A DNA stretch of 64,000 bases, taken from the NCBI GenBank assembly GCA_947475165.1, contig CANJLD010000017.1, positions 29,258 to 93,257 of the forward strand, read 5' to 3'. Shown here piece by piece: positions 54,308 through 63,877 of the stretch. The translations under genes were made by a program, and so were the position numbers. Numbering within the stretch: the stretch's first letter is position 1; every line of letters begins with the position of its first letter. The notes beneath the pieces are model-generated. The model made no database searches. It was given only the letters and a program-made list of their open reading frames with translations, and was not told the DNA's origin. The DNA comes from Bacteroidota bacterium. Lineage in GTDB: Bacteria; Bacteroidota; Bacteroidia; Chitinophagales; LD1.

Positions 54308-54690
54308 AGAAGACACAAACCATTTTTTTATCTCTTGTAGTTATTACAGCAATTACTTTCGCTGTTTCTTCGTGCGGACAGAAAGAAAACCAGTCACCGG
54401 TAGTTACTATTGAAGAGCCTTTAGATAATGACACCATTAGCGTGACAGATTCGCTGCACATTGAAGGATCACTTACCGATGATGAAAGTTTGCATGAGGC
54501 AAGTATTCTGGTAATTCAATCAACTGGTGACACGGCATTACAGGAATACCCTTATGTGCATGATTTAAAAACCTATGATTACCACTATCATTTTCATCCT
54601 TCAGTTGTAGGAACGTATACTGTAAAGGTAACAGCCGAAGACCATGAAGAAAAAAGTGCAACAACAACCCGCACTTTTACAGTAAATTGA
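54304..54690 (+). CDS. His-rich lipoprotein (DUF4625/Big-like)
   Basis: The 128-residue product has a lipoprotein signal (VVITAITFAVSSC, lipid Cys at 24). A single Ig-like/DUF4625-type domain follows (DDESLHEASILV, YTVKVTAEDHEEKS). In the middle is the His cluster HDLKTYDYHYHFHP (H86, H94, H96, H98) with H64 and H114. This is a plausible metal site at the outer-membrane inner or outer face. It overlaps the barrel gene by 4 bp. A bidirectional terminator follows. Confidence 0.8.
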   Translation: MKKTQTIFLSLVVITAITFAVSSCGQKENQSPVVTIEEPLDNDTISVTDSLHIEGSLTDDESLHEASILVIQSTGDTALQEYPYVHDLKTYDYHYHFHPSVVGTYTVKVTAEDHEEKSATTTRTFTVN

Positions 54691-54704
54691 TTTGTAAAGT
54701 GTCG

Positions 54705-54746
54705 AAACAAAAAAGCCTCCCGATAAATCGGGAGGCTTTTTTGTTT
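54705..54746. terminator. Bidirectional terminator between the lipoprotein and the giant adhesin genes
   Basis: A 19-bp stem (54705-54723 with 54728-54746), loop TAAA, A run left and T run right. It touches the stop codon of the minus-strand adhesin gene. Confidence 0.92.
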
Positions 54747-57700
54747 TATTTCAGCATAGTAATTGTACCCTTCCGCAGCTCATCTCGGTGTCCGTCCATC
54801 CAGGTAATACGCATTTGCCAAGTGAGTATTTGCGGAGCCAGTTTTTCACCTTTGTAAGTTCCATCCCAGGTAAACTGGTGGTCGCTGGTTTCAAATACTT
54901 TTTCGCCTAACCGGTTAAATATCTGCATCTCTAAATATTCTACCCCCCGTATTTTTCCGTAAACTTCAAATAAATCGTTGATGCCGTCATTGTTTGGTGT
55001 AAATGCATTTGGCACAAACACTTCGTACTTCGGAAGCACGCGAACCGTCACCGTATCTGAAGCATAACAGCCAACTTCATTTTCGATAGTAACATTATAT
55101 AAAGTGCTGTAAACCGGTGATGCTTCAGTAGAAGTGCAGTCCAGGCAACCTAAGCCGTAACACGGTGCCCACTTACTCGTGTAGTTTCCGGTGTTACCGG
55201 TTAAGGTGTAAGTCAATAAAGTGTTGTCGCCCATATCAATAGTTGCAAATGGCGAAGCATCTACCACAAAATCATAAATGTAGGCTAGCTGAAAAGCAGA
55301 GGTGACAAAGCATCCGTTGGCATCGGTTACCGTAAGCGAATAATTTCCAACACCGGCTTGCGAGATATTATCTGCCGTAACTCCGTTAGACCATGCAAAG
55401 GCAAAAGGTGTGGTGCCACCGGTTGCAGTAACACTAATACTTCCGTCATTGCCGTTTGATGCACAGGTTGGTTGATTTACCACCGGTTGTACATTCACGG
55501 CAACCGGTTCAGTAATTACTGCGGTTGTAGAAACAGAGCAAGAATTGTTATCGGTAACCGTAACGGAATAATTTCCTGGAGCTAAAGCATTTCTGTCTTC
55601 ATTCAAGTCGTTGTCGTTCCAACGGAAAACATATACCGGTGTGCCAGCCGAAACAGTAACATTAATACTTCCGTCATTCACTCCGTTGCAGGTTACATTT
55701 GTATGTGTTTCAGAAACAAGCATTGAAGCAGGCTCGGTAAGTGTTACAGAAATTGTGGTAGTGCAATTGATATTATCTGTAACTACTACAGAATAATTTC
55801 CTGCAGCTACACCGGTTATATCTTCGTTTATATTACTGTTGCTCCATACAAAACTTAACGGTTGTTGACCACCAGCTACGGTTAAATCAATAGCCCCATC
55901 GCTGAAACTGAAGCACGAAACATTAGTATGTGTTTCTGAAAGATTCATTAACGGCACATCTGTTACAGTTGCGGTAGCACTTCCTGAACATCCATTATCT
56001 ATATCAGTAACGGTAACCGAATAAGTGTTAGCTACAGAAACCGAAAGAGTAGAAGCTGTGTTTCCTCCGCCCCAATTGTAAGAAGGAATAAGCGCAGTGC
56101 TCGAAGCTGATAGTGAAATAGAAGGAGTATGACAGGTAATTACTACCGGTGGAGCAATACTCACATTTGGAATGGTAAGATTCTGAATCACGTTTACCGA
56201 TACAGAAGCACTGCAACCATTGCCAGGGTCAGTAACTGTAACCGGATAAGTTGCCGGAGAAGAAACAGTATTAGTTGCCGTGGTAATTCCACCACCCCAA
56301 TCGTAAGTGGCACCGGTTACCGGTGAAGATGCAGTTAAGGTAACGCTTGCATTTACGCAGTTAAGCGAAGCAGATGGTGCAATGTTTACAGCAGGCGGAG
56401 TAGTATTTTGTTGCACCGTGTTACTTGTTGTGGCAGTACAACTGTTGGCAGGGTCGGTAACAGTAATGGTGTAATTCCCAGCTATCGTTACCGTGTTACT
56501 TGTTGTTGTATTTCCTGCTCCCCAATCGTAAGTAACGTTTGGAGTAGTGGAAGATGCATTGATAGTAACGTTTGCGTTCACACAACTAAGTATACCGGTA
56601 TTAGTAAGCGATATATTAGGAGTAGAAATTGTTTGAGTAACGTTAACTGAAGAACTTACGGTGCAACCATTCAGTGGGTCGGTAACAGTAACGGTATATG
56701 CGCCCGGCAAAGAAACCGTTTTAGTTGCTGTAGTAATTCCACCCCCCCAATTGAAAGAAGCATTAGCAGTAGTTGAAGATGCCGTAAGTGTTGTATTTAA
56801 TAAAACACAAGTGAGTGTGGCAGCCGGTGCAATGCTTGCATTTGGTGTAGCAATATCCTGACTAACTACCGATGAAGCGGTAGCCGTGCATCCGTTATTG
56901 CCGATAGCCGTAACGGTGTATGTGTTTGGAGAAACTACAGTGTTTGTCACCGTTGTAATTCCACCGCCCCAATCATAAGTGGCACCTCCACTTGCTGTTA
57001 AGGTTACTGAAGCAGTAGCACAAGTAAGTATTGCACTTGCAGGTGTAACACCTGCCACCGGTGGAGTAATATTTTGTGTAATTACAGAGGAAGCCGTAGC
57101 GGTGCATCCGTTAGCACCGGTAGCTGTTACTGTATAAGTATTGGCTGTGTTGATAGTATTTGTTGCTGTAATAATACCACCACCCCAATCGTAAGAAACA
57201 CCACCACCTGCAACTAATGCAATAGAAGCTGTGGTGCAGGTAAGTGTACCTGATGCCGGACTCATTGTAGTTGCAGGCGGAGTAAAGTCCTGAATTACAA
57301 TAGATGAAGAAGTTGCTGTGCAACCATTAGCACCGGTTACAGTAACTGTATATGTGTTTGCTGAGTTAACTGTGGTTGTAGTTGTTGTAATTCCACCACC
57401 CCAGTCATAAGTGCCGCCACCGCTTGCTGTTAATACTACAGAAGCAGTAACGCAATTTAATGAAGCATTGGCAGGAGAAACAGCGACTACCGGTGGAGTA
57501 ATATTCTGACTAACTACAGATGAAGCCGTAGCTGTGCATCCGTTTACATCAGTTACAGTTACGGTATAGGTACTCGCAGTATTAACCGTATTTGTAGTTG
57601 TAGTTATTCCACCGCCCCAGTTATAACTGGTACCACCGCTGGCGGTTAAAGTAGTTGAAGGAGTAATACAATCAAGTGTTATCGCAACGGGAGAAATAGT

Positions 57701-60700
57701 AGCAGGTGGAACAGTAATGCTTTGCGAAATAACAGAAGATGCTGTTGCCGTACATCCGTTAGCAGCAGTTACGGTTACGTTGTAAGTATTAGGTGAGTTA
57801 ACGGTATTTGTTGTGGTAGTTATACCACCGCCCCAATCATAAGTTCCACCACCGCTTGCTGTAAGTGTTGCAGAAGGTGTGGTACAAGTAAGCGTTGCGC
57901 TTGCAGGTGAAATACCTGCCACCGGTGGAGTAATATTTTGTGTAATTACAGATGAAGTCGTAGCGGTGCATCCGTTAGCACCGGTTACCGTTACACCATA
58001 AGTGTTAGGTGTGCTGACGGTATTTGTAGTAGTGGTTAAACCACCACCCCAATCGTAAGTTCCGCCACCGGTAGCGGTTAACACAATAGAAGCAGTTGCA
58101 CAGGTTAATGCGGTGCTGCCGGAATTTATTGCTGCAACCGGTGGAGTTGTATTTTGACTAACTACTGCTGATGCCGAAGCGGTGCATCCGTTGACATCTG
58201 TTACCGTTACCGAATAAGTATTAGCTGTGTTTACCGTATTTGTTGCCGTAGTAATTCCACCACCCCAGTTGTAGGTTCCCGCACCATTTGCAGTTAAGGT
58301 AACCGAAGGAGCAATACAAGTTAACGAAGCACTTGCCGGGCTTATGGAAACAACCGGTGGAGTATTACTTTGAGTAATGGTTGCCGAAGCCGTAGCCGTG
58401 CAACCGTTGGCATCGGTTACCGTAACAGTATATGTACTAGGTGAATTCACTGTATTGGTTGCTGTGGTAATTCCACCGCCCCAATTATATGAACTGCCAC
58501 CACCTGCTGTAAGTGTAGCCGATGGTGAAGCGCAGGTTAATGTAGCGGTTGCCGGAGAAACCGAAGCCACCGGTGGAGTAATATTTTGACTAACAACCGA
58601 TGAAGCCGTAGCCGTGCATCCATTGGCTGCGGTTACAGTAACCGTATAAGTATTTGCTATGTTAACTGTGTTTGCTGCTGTAATGATTCCACCGCCCCAG
58701 TTGTAAGTTCCACCACCACTTGCTGTAAGTATTGCCGAAGCGGAAGTGCAGGTAAGCGAAGCAGTTGCCGGAGAAACCGAAGCCACCGGTGGAGTAATAT
58801 TTTGAGTAATTACAGAAGAAGCCGTAGCGGTGCATCCGTTAGCACCGGTTACCGTTACACCATAAGTGTTAGGTGTGCTAACGGTATTTGTAGTAGTGGT
58901 TAAACCACCACCCCAATCGTAAGTTCCGCCACCGGTAGCGGTTAACACAATAGAAGCAGTTGCACAGGTTAATGTGGTGCTGCCGGAATTTATTGCTGCA
59001 ACCGGTGGAGTTGTATTTTGACTAACTGCTGCCGATGCCGAAGCGGTGCATCCGTTGACATCTGTTACCGTTACGGTATAAGTATTTGCTGTGTTTACAG
59101 TGTTGGTTGCCGTAGTTATTCCACCACCCCAGTTGTAGGTTCCCGCACCATTTGCAGTTAAGGTAACCGAAGGAGCAATACAAGTTAACGAAGCACTTGC
59201 CGGGCTTATGGAAACAACCGGTGGAGTATTACTTTGAGTAATGGTTGCCGAAGCCGTAGCCGTACAACCGTTAGCACCGGTTGCAGTTACTGTATAGATA
59301 TTTGGTGAATTCACTGTATTGGTTGCTGTGGTAATTCCACCGCCCCAATTATATAAACTGCCACCACCTGCTGTAAGTGTAGCTGATGGTGAAGCACAAG
59401 TTAATGTGGCACTTGCAGGAGAAACTGAAGCCCCCGGAGGTGTGATGTTCTGGCTGACAACTGACGATGCGGTAGCTGTGCATCCATTGGCTGCGGTTAC
59501 AGTAACCGTATAAGTATTTGCGGTGCTAACCGAGTTTGTTGCCGTAGTGATTCCACCTCCCCAGTTATATGTTCCCACACCACCCGCAGTAAGTGTTGCA
59601 GTAGTAGTTGCGCAGGTTAATGTGGCACTTGCCGGAGAAACCGAAGCCACCGGTGGAGTAATATTCTGACTGATTACCGATGATGCACTTGCCGAACATC
59701 CGTTTGCATCGGTTACAGTAACCGTGTATGTATTTGGTGAGTTAACTGAATTGGTTGCAGTAGTAATTCCACCACCCCAGTTATAAGTTCCGCCACCACT
59801 TGCTGTAAGTGTGGTTGAAGGAGTAGTGCACGTAAGAGTAAACGAAGCCGGATTGATACCTACAACCGGTGGCGTAAAGTTTTGACTTACCGTTGCCGAA
59901 GCAGTTGCTGTGCAACCATTAGCCGCAGTTACAGTTACGGTATATGTATTAGCCGCGTTAACGGTGTTTGCTGCTGTGGTAATTCCACCGCCCCAATTAT
60001 ATGTTCCACCTCCACTTGCTGTAAGTGTGGTTGAAGGAATAGCACAGGTTAAAGTGGCACTTGCCGGAGAAACCGAAGCCGTTGGCGCAGCAATATTCTG
60101 GCTTATTACTGAAGAGGCTGTTGCCGTACAACCGTTAGCGGCTGTTACCGTTACAGTGTATGTATTAGCAGCGTTTACAGTATTGGCGGCAGTAGTAATT
60201 CCACCACCCCAATTGTAAGTTCCGCCACCACCGGCTGTTAATGTGGTGGAAGGCGTGCTGCAGGTAAGTGTTGCGCTTGCCGGATTTACCGATGCTACCG
60301 GTGGAGTAATATTCTGGCTCACTACCGATGAAGCAGTAGCTGTGCAGCCATTTGCACCGGTTACAGTTACATTGTAAGTATTTACAGCGTTTACCAAATT
60401 TGTTGCTGTGGTAATTCCACCACCCCAATTGTAAGTTCCTCCACCGCTTGCTGTAAGGGTGGTAGAAGGAGAGGAGCAGTTAAGTGTAAATGCTGCCGGA
60501 GATATAGCAGCCGCTGGCGGAGTAATATTTTGGCTAACCACTGCCGATGCAGTAGCGGTGCAGCCGTTGGCACCGGTTACCGTTACGTTATAAGTATTAG
60601 GTAAGGTAATAAAATTAACCGGTGTGGTAATTCCACCTCCCCAATTATAAGATGTTCCTCCGCTGGCGGTAATAAAGGTAGTAGTGTTAGTGCAGTTAAG

Positions 60701-61702
60701 CGTATAAGTAGTAGGCGAAATGGAAGCCGTAGGTGCAGTAATATTCTGGCTTACAATTGAGGCTGCGGTAGCGGTGCAGCCGTTCGCATCGGTTATGGTT
60801 ACTGAATAAGTATTAGGTGTATTAACTGTATTTATAGCAGTAGTTACTCCATTGCTCCAGGTATAGCTTGCCCCACCGGCTACGGTAAGCGGAACAGAAA
60901 CAGTTGTGCAGGTTAAAGATGGCGAAGCGGGTGTAATAGAAATGCCTGGCGGGGTATAAATAGATGCCTGTATTAACGTAACAATATTGGCATAAGTGGC
61001 AGTAACGTTAGCTGCAGTTGCAACCGTAGGGCTAACAGAAAGATATGCGATACAGCCTGAGCGTGTTTCGCATTGGTCATCTATAAAAAAATTGATAGGA
61101 GTGAGGCTGGTGGGCGGTCTGAAGTTGCCTGCGGGGTCGCTGTAAGTGCCAAAAAGTGCACCGTTAACGTAAACCGTAATTAAGTTGGTGGCTCCGTTTC
61201 GTACCACCGTTAACCAGTAAAAAGTATTTGCATTAAAATACCCCGGTATTCCTACTCCGGTATACGGATAGAAGTAGAGCGTGTTTGTTCCGTCTATATA
61301 TAAACCTCCATCCCATGTTCTGTTCGAAAAATCTATTACTCTACCCCACCCTACCGCACTATTAAATTTGAAAAACATATTTATAGTGTAGCTACTGCCA
61401 ATTACGCTTGCGTTTGGATATTGCATTCCTCCTCCGTTTTCAAAACAGAAAGCATTAAACGCAAGACAATTGCCGCCAATATTGGTGCTTTGCGTACCAT
61501 ACGAACCGGCTGTTGCCCCACAGGTTAACAATTCGGTTATGGCCGGTCCTCCGCTGGTTTCATTAAAATTACCATTGAAAAGATATTCATGGGTTTGCGA
61601 AAAAGAGAACAGAGGAAGCAGTATTACTGCCGCTACTATTTTTTTTCGAATTTTTACGGCAAGCCTGCTTAAGGCGGTACAACAGAATGTTTTAGTAATC
61701 AT
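54746..61702 (-). CDS. Giant repeat adhesin with LamG-like, SprB-type and T9SS domains
   Basis: This 2318-residue protein has a signal peptide (AAVILLPLFSFSQ) and a concanavalin/LamG-like domain (about residues 40-250, with TYWLTVVRNGATNLITVYVNG-like core). Next are 23 tandem Ig-like repeats of 72-75 residues (about 250-1918), each with LTC, NWGGGITT, NTYTVTVT and NGCTATA motifs. Three SprB-type repeats follow (SETHTNVSC, GNYSVVVTDN). A type B T9SS sorting domain closes it (FVPNAFTPNNDGINDLFEVY, TWDGTYKGEKL). It is probably a long surface filament, like SprB of gliding Flavobacterium. Repeats 7-10 and 11-14 form a recent 864-bp duplication. No PorP/SprF gene is adjacent. Confidence 0.93.
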   Translation of the reverse strand: MITKTFCCTALSRLAVKIRKKIVAAVILLPLFSFSQTHEYLFNGNFNETSGGPAITELLTCGATAGSYGTQSTNIGGNCLAFNAFCFENGGGMQYPNASVIGSSYTINMFFKFNSAVGWGRVIDFSNRTWDGGLYIDGTNTLYFYPYTGVGIPGYFNANTFYWLTVVRNGATNLITVYVNGALFGTYSDPAGNFRPPTSLTPINFFIDDQCETRSGCIAYLSVSPTVATAANVTATYANIVTLIQASIYTPPGISITPASPSLTCTTVSVPLTVAGGASYTWSNGVTTAINTVNTPNTYSVTITDANGCTATAASIVSQNITAPTASISPTTYTLNCTNTTTFITASGGTSYNWGGGITTPVNFITLPNTYNVTVTGANGCTATASAVVSQNITPPAAAISPAAFTLNCSSPSTTLTASGGGTYNWGGGITTATNLVNAVNTYNVTVTGANGCTATASSVVSQNITPPVASVNPASATLTCSTPSTTLTAGGGGTYNWGGGITTAANTVNAANTYTVTVTAANGCTATASSVISQNIAAPTASVSPASATLTCAIPSTTLTASGGGTYNWGGGITTAANTVNAANTYTVTVTAANGCTATASATVSQNFTPPVVGINPASFTLTCTTPSTTLTASGGGTYNWGGGITTATNSVNSPNTYTVTVTDANGCSASASSVISQNITPPVASVSPASATLTCATTTATLTAGGVGTYNWGGGITTATNSVSTANTYTVTVTAANGCTATASSVVSQNITPPGASVSPASATLTCASPSATLTAGGGSLYNWGGGITTATNTVNSPNIYTVTATGANGCTATASATITQSNTPPVVSISPASASLTCIAPSVTLTANGAGTYNWGGGITTATNTVNTANTYTVTVTDVNGCTASASAAVSQNTTPPVAAINSGSTTLTCATASIVLTATGGGTYDWGGGLTTTTNTVSTPNTYGVTVTGANGCTATASSVITQNITPPVASVSPATASLTCTSASAILTASGGGTYNWGGGIITAANTVNIANTYTVTVTAANGCTATASSVVSQNITPPVASVSPATATLTCASPSATLTAGGGSSYNWGGGITTATNTVNSPSTYTVTVTDANGCTATASATITQSNTPPVVSISPASASLTCIAPSVTLTANGAGTYNWGGGITTATNTVNTANTYSVTVTDVNGCTASASAVVSQNTTPPVAAINSGSTALTCATASIVLTATGGGTYDWGGGLTTTTNTVSTPNTYGVTVTGANGCTATTSSVITQNITPPVAGISPASATLTCTTPSATLTASGGGTYDWGGGITTTTNTVNSPNTYNVTVTAANGCTATASSVISQSITVPPATISPVAITLDCITPSTTLTASGGTSYNWGGGITTTTNTVNTASTYTVTVTDVNGCTATASSVVSQNITPPVVAVSPANASLNCVTASVVLTASGGGTYDWGGGITTTTTTVNSANTYTVTVTGANGCTATSSSIVIQDFTPPATTMSPASGTLTCTTASIALVAGGGVSYDWGGGIITATNTINTANTYTVTATGANGCTATASSVITQNITPPVAGVTPASAILTCATASVTLTASGGATYDWGGGITTVTNTVVSPNTYTVTAIGNNGCTATASSVVSQDIATPNASIAPAATLTCVLLNTTLTASSTTANASFNWGGGITTATKTVSLPGAYTVTVTDPLNGCTVSSSVNVTQTISTPNISLTNTGILSCVNANVTINASSTTPNVTYDWGAGNTTTSNTVTIAGNYTITVTDPANSCTATTSNTVQQNTTPPAVNIAPSASLNCVNASVTLTASSPVTGATYDWGGGITTATNTVSSPATYPVTVTDPGNGCSASVSVNVIQNLTIPNVSIAPPVVITCHTPSISLSASSTALIPSYNWGGGNTASTLSVSVANTYSVTVTDIDNGCSGSATATVTDVPLMNLSETHTNVSCFSFSDGAIDLTVAGGQQPLSFVWSNSNINEDITGVAAGNYSVVVTDNINCTTTISVTLTEPASMLVSETHTNVTCNGVNDGSINVTVSAGTPVYVFRWNDNDLNEDRNALAPGNYSVTVTDNNSCSVSTTAVITEPVAVNVQPVVNQPTCASNGNDGSISVTATGGTTPFAFAWSNGVTADNISQAGVGNYSLTVTDANGCFVTSAFQLAYIYDFVVDASPFATIDMGDNTLLTYTLTGNTGNYTSKWAPCYGLGCLDCTSTEASPVYSTLYNVTIENEVGCYASDTVTVRVLPKYEVFVPNAFTPNNDGINDLFEVYGKIRGVEYLEMQIFNRLGEKVFETSDHQFTWDGTYKGEKLAPQILTWQMRITWMDGHRDELRKGTITMLK
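55949..60953 (-). repeat. 23 tandem 216-225-bp repeats in the giant adhesin gene
   Basis: The repeats encode the 72-75-residue Ig-like units. They stay in frame, and most differ at many third positions, except the blocks at about 57922-58785 and 58786-59649, which are near-identical at an offset of exactly 864 bp (four units). Confidence 0.9.
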
Positions 61703-61890
61703 AGTTCAGGGGGTGGATAAGGACTATAGCTAAGTTTTATTGAATTCTAAAATGGTATCGCTTTCTTAATATAATGTGATAGGCTTAAGAAAGCAAGCTA
61801 ATAAAAATAATAATAAGAGTTATAAGTGCAAACAGAAGTTGCATTGCTGTTTTGAGGTAAATAAGATGCTGGACTGGTTAGTAGTAAAAC
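61703..61890. other. Upstream region of the adhesin gene
   Basis: This stretch is A/T-rich, with no gene and no clear consensus promoter recognised. The intergenic part continues through a terminator (61891-61923) and an inverted repeat (61933-62013). Confidence 0.5.
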
Positions 61891-61923
61891 AAAAAGCCTC
61901 CCGGATAAAACAGGAGGCTTTTT
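61891..61923 (-). terminator. Intrinsic terminator downstream of the gene at 62028
   Basis: An 11-bp stem (AAAAAGCCTCC at 61891-61901 with 61913-61923) gives a good T run on the minus strand, so it fits as the end of the 62028-63314 transcript. Confidence 0.75.
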
Positions 61924-61932
61924 AGTTTTCCT

Positions 61933-62013
61933 CGTCATTGCGAGGCTCTGCGAAGCAATCCCCCTATCACGCAGGGAGATTGCTTCGGTCGCAGAGCCTC
62001 CCTCGCAATGACG
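61933..62013. repeat. Complete inverted CGTCATTGCGAGG element
   Basis: The left arm (61933-61960) and right arm (61978-62013, with small insertions) form a long hairpin: CGTCATTGCGAGGCTCTGCG... and its complement. It is a dispersed element; one arm alone recurs at 24151-24180. The frame through it (MRHCEGGSATEAIS type) is a known false ORF pattern. Confidence 0.85.
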
Positions 62014-62027
62014 CATCTATGGTTTAT

Positions 62028-63314
62028 TTACTCCGCCACATTAGTAAACGTAATTTTAATATGCCCCGGACCCACACCTACCAGACGCACCATTAAAAAA
62101 TCACCAATGGTTCCCAAACCGGTAGCTGCGGCAAACTCTGCGGGCGAAAAATCTTCGTTGCCTATGGCTAAATCCAGCAGCGGGTCGCCCGTATTATACA
62201 CTGCGGCTGGGGTGGCACCGCCATAAGCCTGCATGGCATTATTGGTTATTTCAGCAAGCACCTGCGTGTGTGATGTAAAAATAACATCTGCTATTGGAAG
62301 GTTTCCCGGCATAGCCCCTGCCAGTTCCAGTTCGCGCGTAATGCTTATGCCGCTGCCACCGGTAGGGGTGTTGTAAATAATATAGTTGCCGTATTTAGCA
62401 GGGTTGGTTTCGCGGTATACATCTTTACCGGTATTGCAAATTCTATCTACCTCTTTGTAAATATCGTTACCGGCATCGGTGCGGGTTTTTACGGCAATGT
62501 GCCGGTCGGCCTTTGTATTTTTAACCACATCTATCTTATCATCCAAATCTTTAGCCAGGTCTTTAAGCGCGGTTAAAAAAGCAGGGGTGCAGCCCTCGGC
62601 AAGCAGAGCGGCTGCGTCATCTGTAGCCTGTTTATGTGCGCCCCGCGCAAACTCCGACAGTTTAGCATCTTCCAGCCCGGTCATGCCCTCAAACTTGTAG
62701 CTGCCATACTTTACACTCTTATCGCCCCATACATTCTGCGCCATTGTGCGCAGGTTGCCCAGCTTGCTCTCCAGCAAATTGCGCGCAATATTGCGGCTCT
62801 CCACTTTCAGGCTCTCCTGCCCTTCCCACCAGTCATCGGTTGGCATTTCTTTAAAGGCATCGTTGGCCTCCTGCAGTGCCTCCAGGCGGGCAGGCGTTAC
62901 ACCACGGGGTTCCAGGTCGGCAATATCCCTGGTGGCAAAAATAATTCTTGCGTCTACTACCTGTACCAATACAGCATCGCTCAGGTTGTAGGTTCGTTTT
63001 GGCATTTCTTCTATCATAGTTTTAGTTTTTTGTTGAGAAACTAAATTAGAAAACTGTTTTAATGTTTCCAAATCTTTAAGTTTCAAAATTTTCCAGCCGG
63101 TGCCGTCCTTTAAATCGAAGGCTACAAAATACATACCCCGGTCGCGCCTCAGGCGGCCCAAAAGCGAGCCTATGGTGCGGTAAGAAGGAGGCAGTTCGGC
63201 AAACTTTACATCAATATCTTTGCCGGGTTCAAGGGTTATTAATTTAGCTGTTAAACGGCTGGCATTTGGAATACGCAGCACAGCGTTTTCAAATAGATGT
63301 GCGTAACTGTTCAT
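62028..63314 (-). CDS. Unrecognised Bacteroidota protein, helical middle
   Basis: The product has about 428 residues from ATG 63314 (MNSYAHLFENAVLR); the open frame extends to 63407 only because it enters a dispersed repeat. I cannot name the family. It has a small N-terminal domain (about 1-95: IPNASRLTAKLITLEPGKD, GRLRRDRGMYFVAFDLKDG). A long helical segment follows (about 110-320: DIADLEPRGVTPARLEALQ, ALKDLAKDLDDKIDVVKNT), then a compact C-terminus (GNYIIYNTPTGGSG to the end) with GHIKITFTNVAE. There is no signal peptide or membrane helix. Element copy B lies directly upstream, 33 bp before the start. Confidence 0.8.
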   Translation of the reverse strand: MNSYAHLFENAVLRIPNASRLTAKLITLEPGKDIDVKFAELPPSYRTIGSLLGRLRRDRGMYFVAFDLKDGTGWKILKLKDLETLKQFSNLVSQQKTKTMIEEMPKRTYNLSDAVLVQVVDARIIFATRDIADLEPRGVTPARLEALQEANDAFKEMPTDDWWEGQESLKVESRNIARNLLESKLGNLRTMAQNVWGDKSVKYGSYKFEGMTGLEDAKLSEFARGAHKQATDDAAALLAEGCTPAFLTALKDLAKDLDDKIDVVKNTKADRHIAVKTRTDAGNDIYKEVDRICNTGKDVYRETNPAKYGNYIIYNTPTGGSGISITRELELAGAMPGNLPIADVIFTSHTQVLAEITNNAMQAYGGATPAAVYNTGDPLLDLAIGNEDFSPAEFAAATGLGTIGDFLMVRLVGVGPGHIKITFTNVAE

Positions 63315-63346
63315 AAAATTGGTTTTGGAGATTAAAATTAATAAGC

Positions 63347-63619
63347 AGAATTGATATTTACAAGCCTTAGCTAAAGAATTTTTTTGCCAAAATTGAACGC
63401 AAAACAAGGCAATTACTAATCTATTACAATGTTAAGCTAATGTAAACAATGCAATTACAAAACAAGGCAATAAAGCAACAAAGAAAGGCGAAGGAGATAC
63501 AAACAAAGGCTATGGAAAAGCGAAACAAGGCAACGGAGCTACTAATAAAAGCGAAGGAATAACAAAGCTAAGCGAAGGAGTTACGAAGCAAGGCAATGGA
63601 GTAAGCAGACAAAGCAAAT
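63347..63619. repeat. Dispersed element copy B with 21-bp tandem repeats
   Basis: The left 120 bp match copy A (38904) almost base for base, followed by about eight diverged 21-bp units (type ACAAAGCTAAGCGAAGGAGTT). Here it sits directly upstream of the gene at 62028-63314 on the minus strand. A 26-bp near-palindrome follows at 63675-63700. Confidence 0.8.
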
Positions 63620-63674
63620 ATGTTAAATACCTAATGACAGGTCTGCGGGGCTTAGAATACCTGAATTGGCATCA

Positions 63675-63700
63675 AAAACATGGTGAATTCACCACGTTTT
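63675..63700. other. 26-bp near-palindrome after element B
   Basis: AAAACATGGTGAATTCACCA with the CGTTTT end is a palindrome with one mismatched pair (A80/C95). It occupies the place that the hairpin GGTATGGTGTA has after copy A. A second hairpin at 63746-63782 (14-bp arms, one mismatch) follows. Confidence 0.6.
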
Positions 63701-63745
63701 GCAAAAACCGTAATAGCAGGGGCTACACGGCCAAAACTGAGGTTC

Positions 63746-63782
63746 GCATTTTGTACTGAAACATTTTGTCAGTACCAAATGC
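63746..63782. other. 14-bp hairpin in the right-edge intergenic region
   Basis: GCATTTTGTACTGA (63746-63759) pairs with 63769-63782 with one mismatch. There is no T run. The rest of 63620-63877 holds no gene I can identify. Confidence 0.5.
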
Positions 63783-63877
63783 GCAATAGTTGGGGTGTGA
63801 TAATCAATAATTTATATTTAGACTTGCGTATATATCTAAGTTAAGGGCAAGCTTAATTGACAATCGATAAATCGTGC

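Noticed and set aside
55611..60573. Numerous frames inside the giant adhesin gene on both strands
   Set aside because: They are shadows of a low-complexity repeat in one long, well-supported frame.
61798..62016. Small frame starting MRHCEGGSATEAIS
   Set aside because: It reads through the CGTCATTGCGAGG inverted element, a familiar source of false genes.
63675..63782. Integron attC-like site
   Set aside because: Hairpins are present, but the conserved core GTTRRRY/RYYYAAC arrangement and any integrase or cassette gene are missing.
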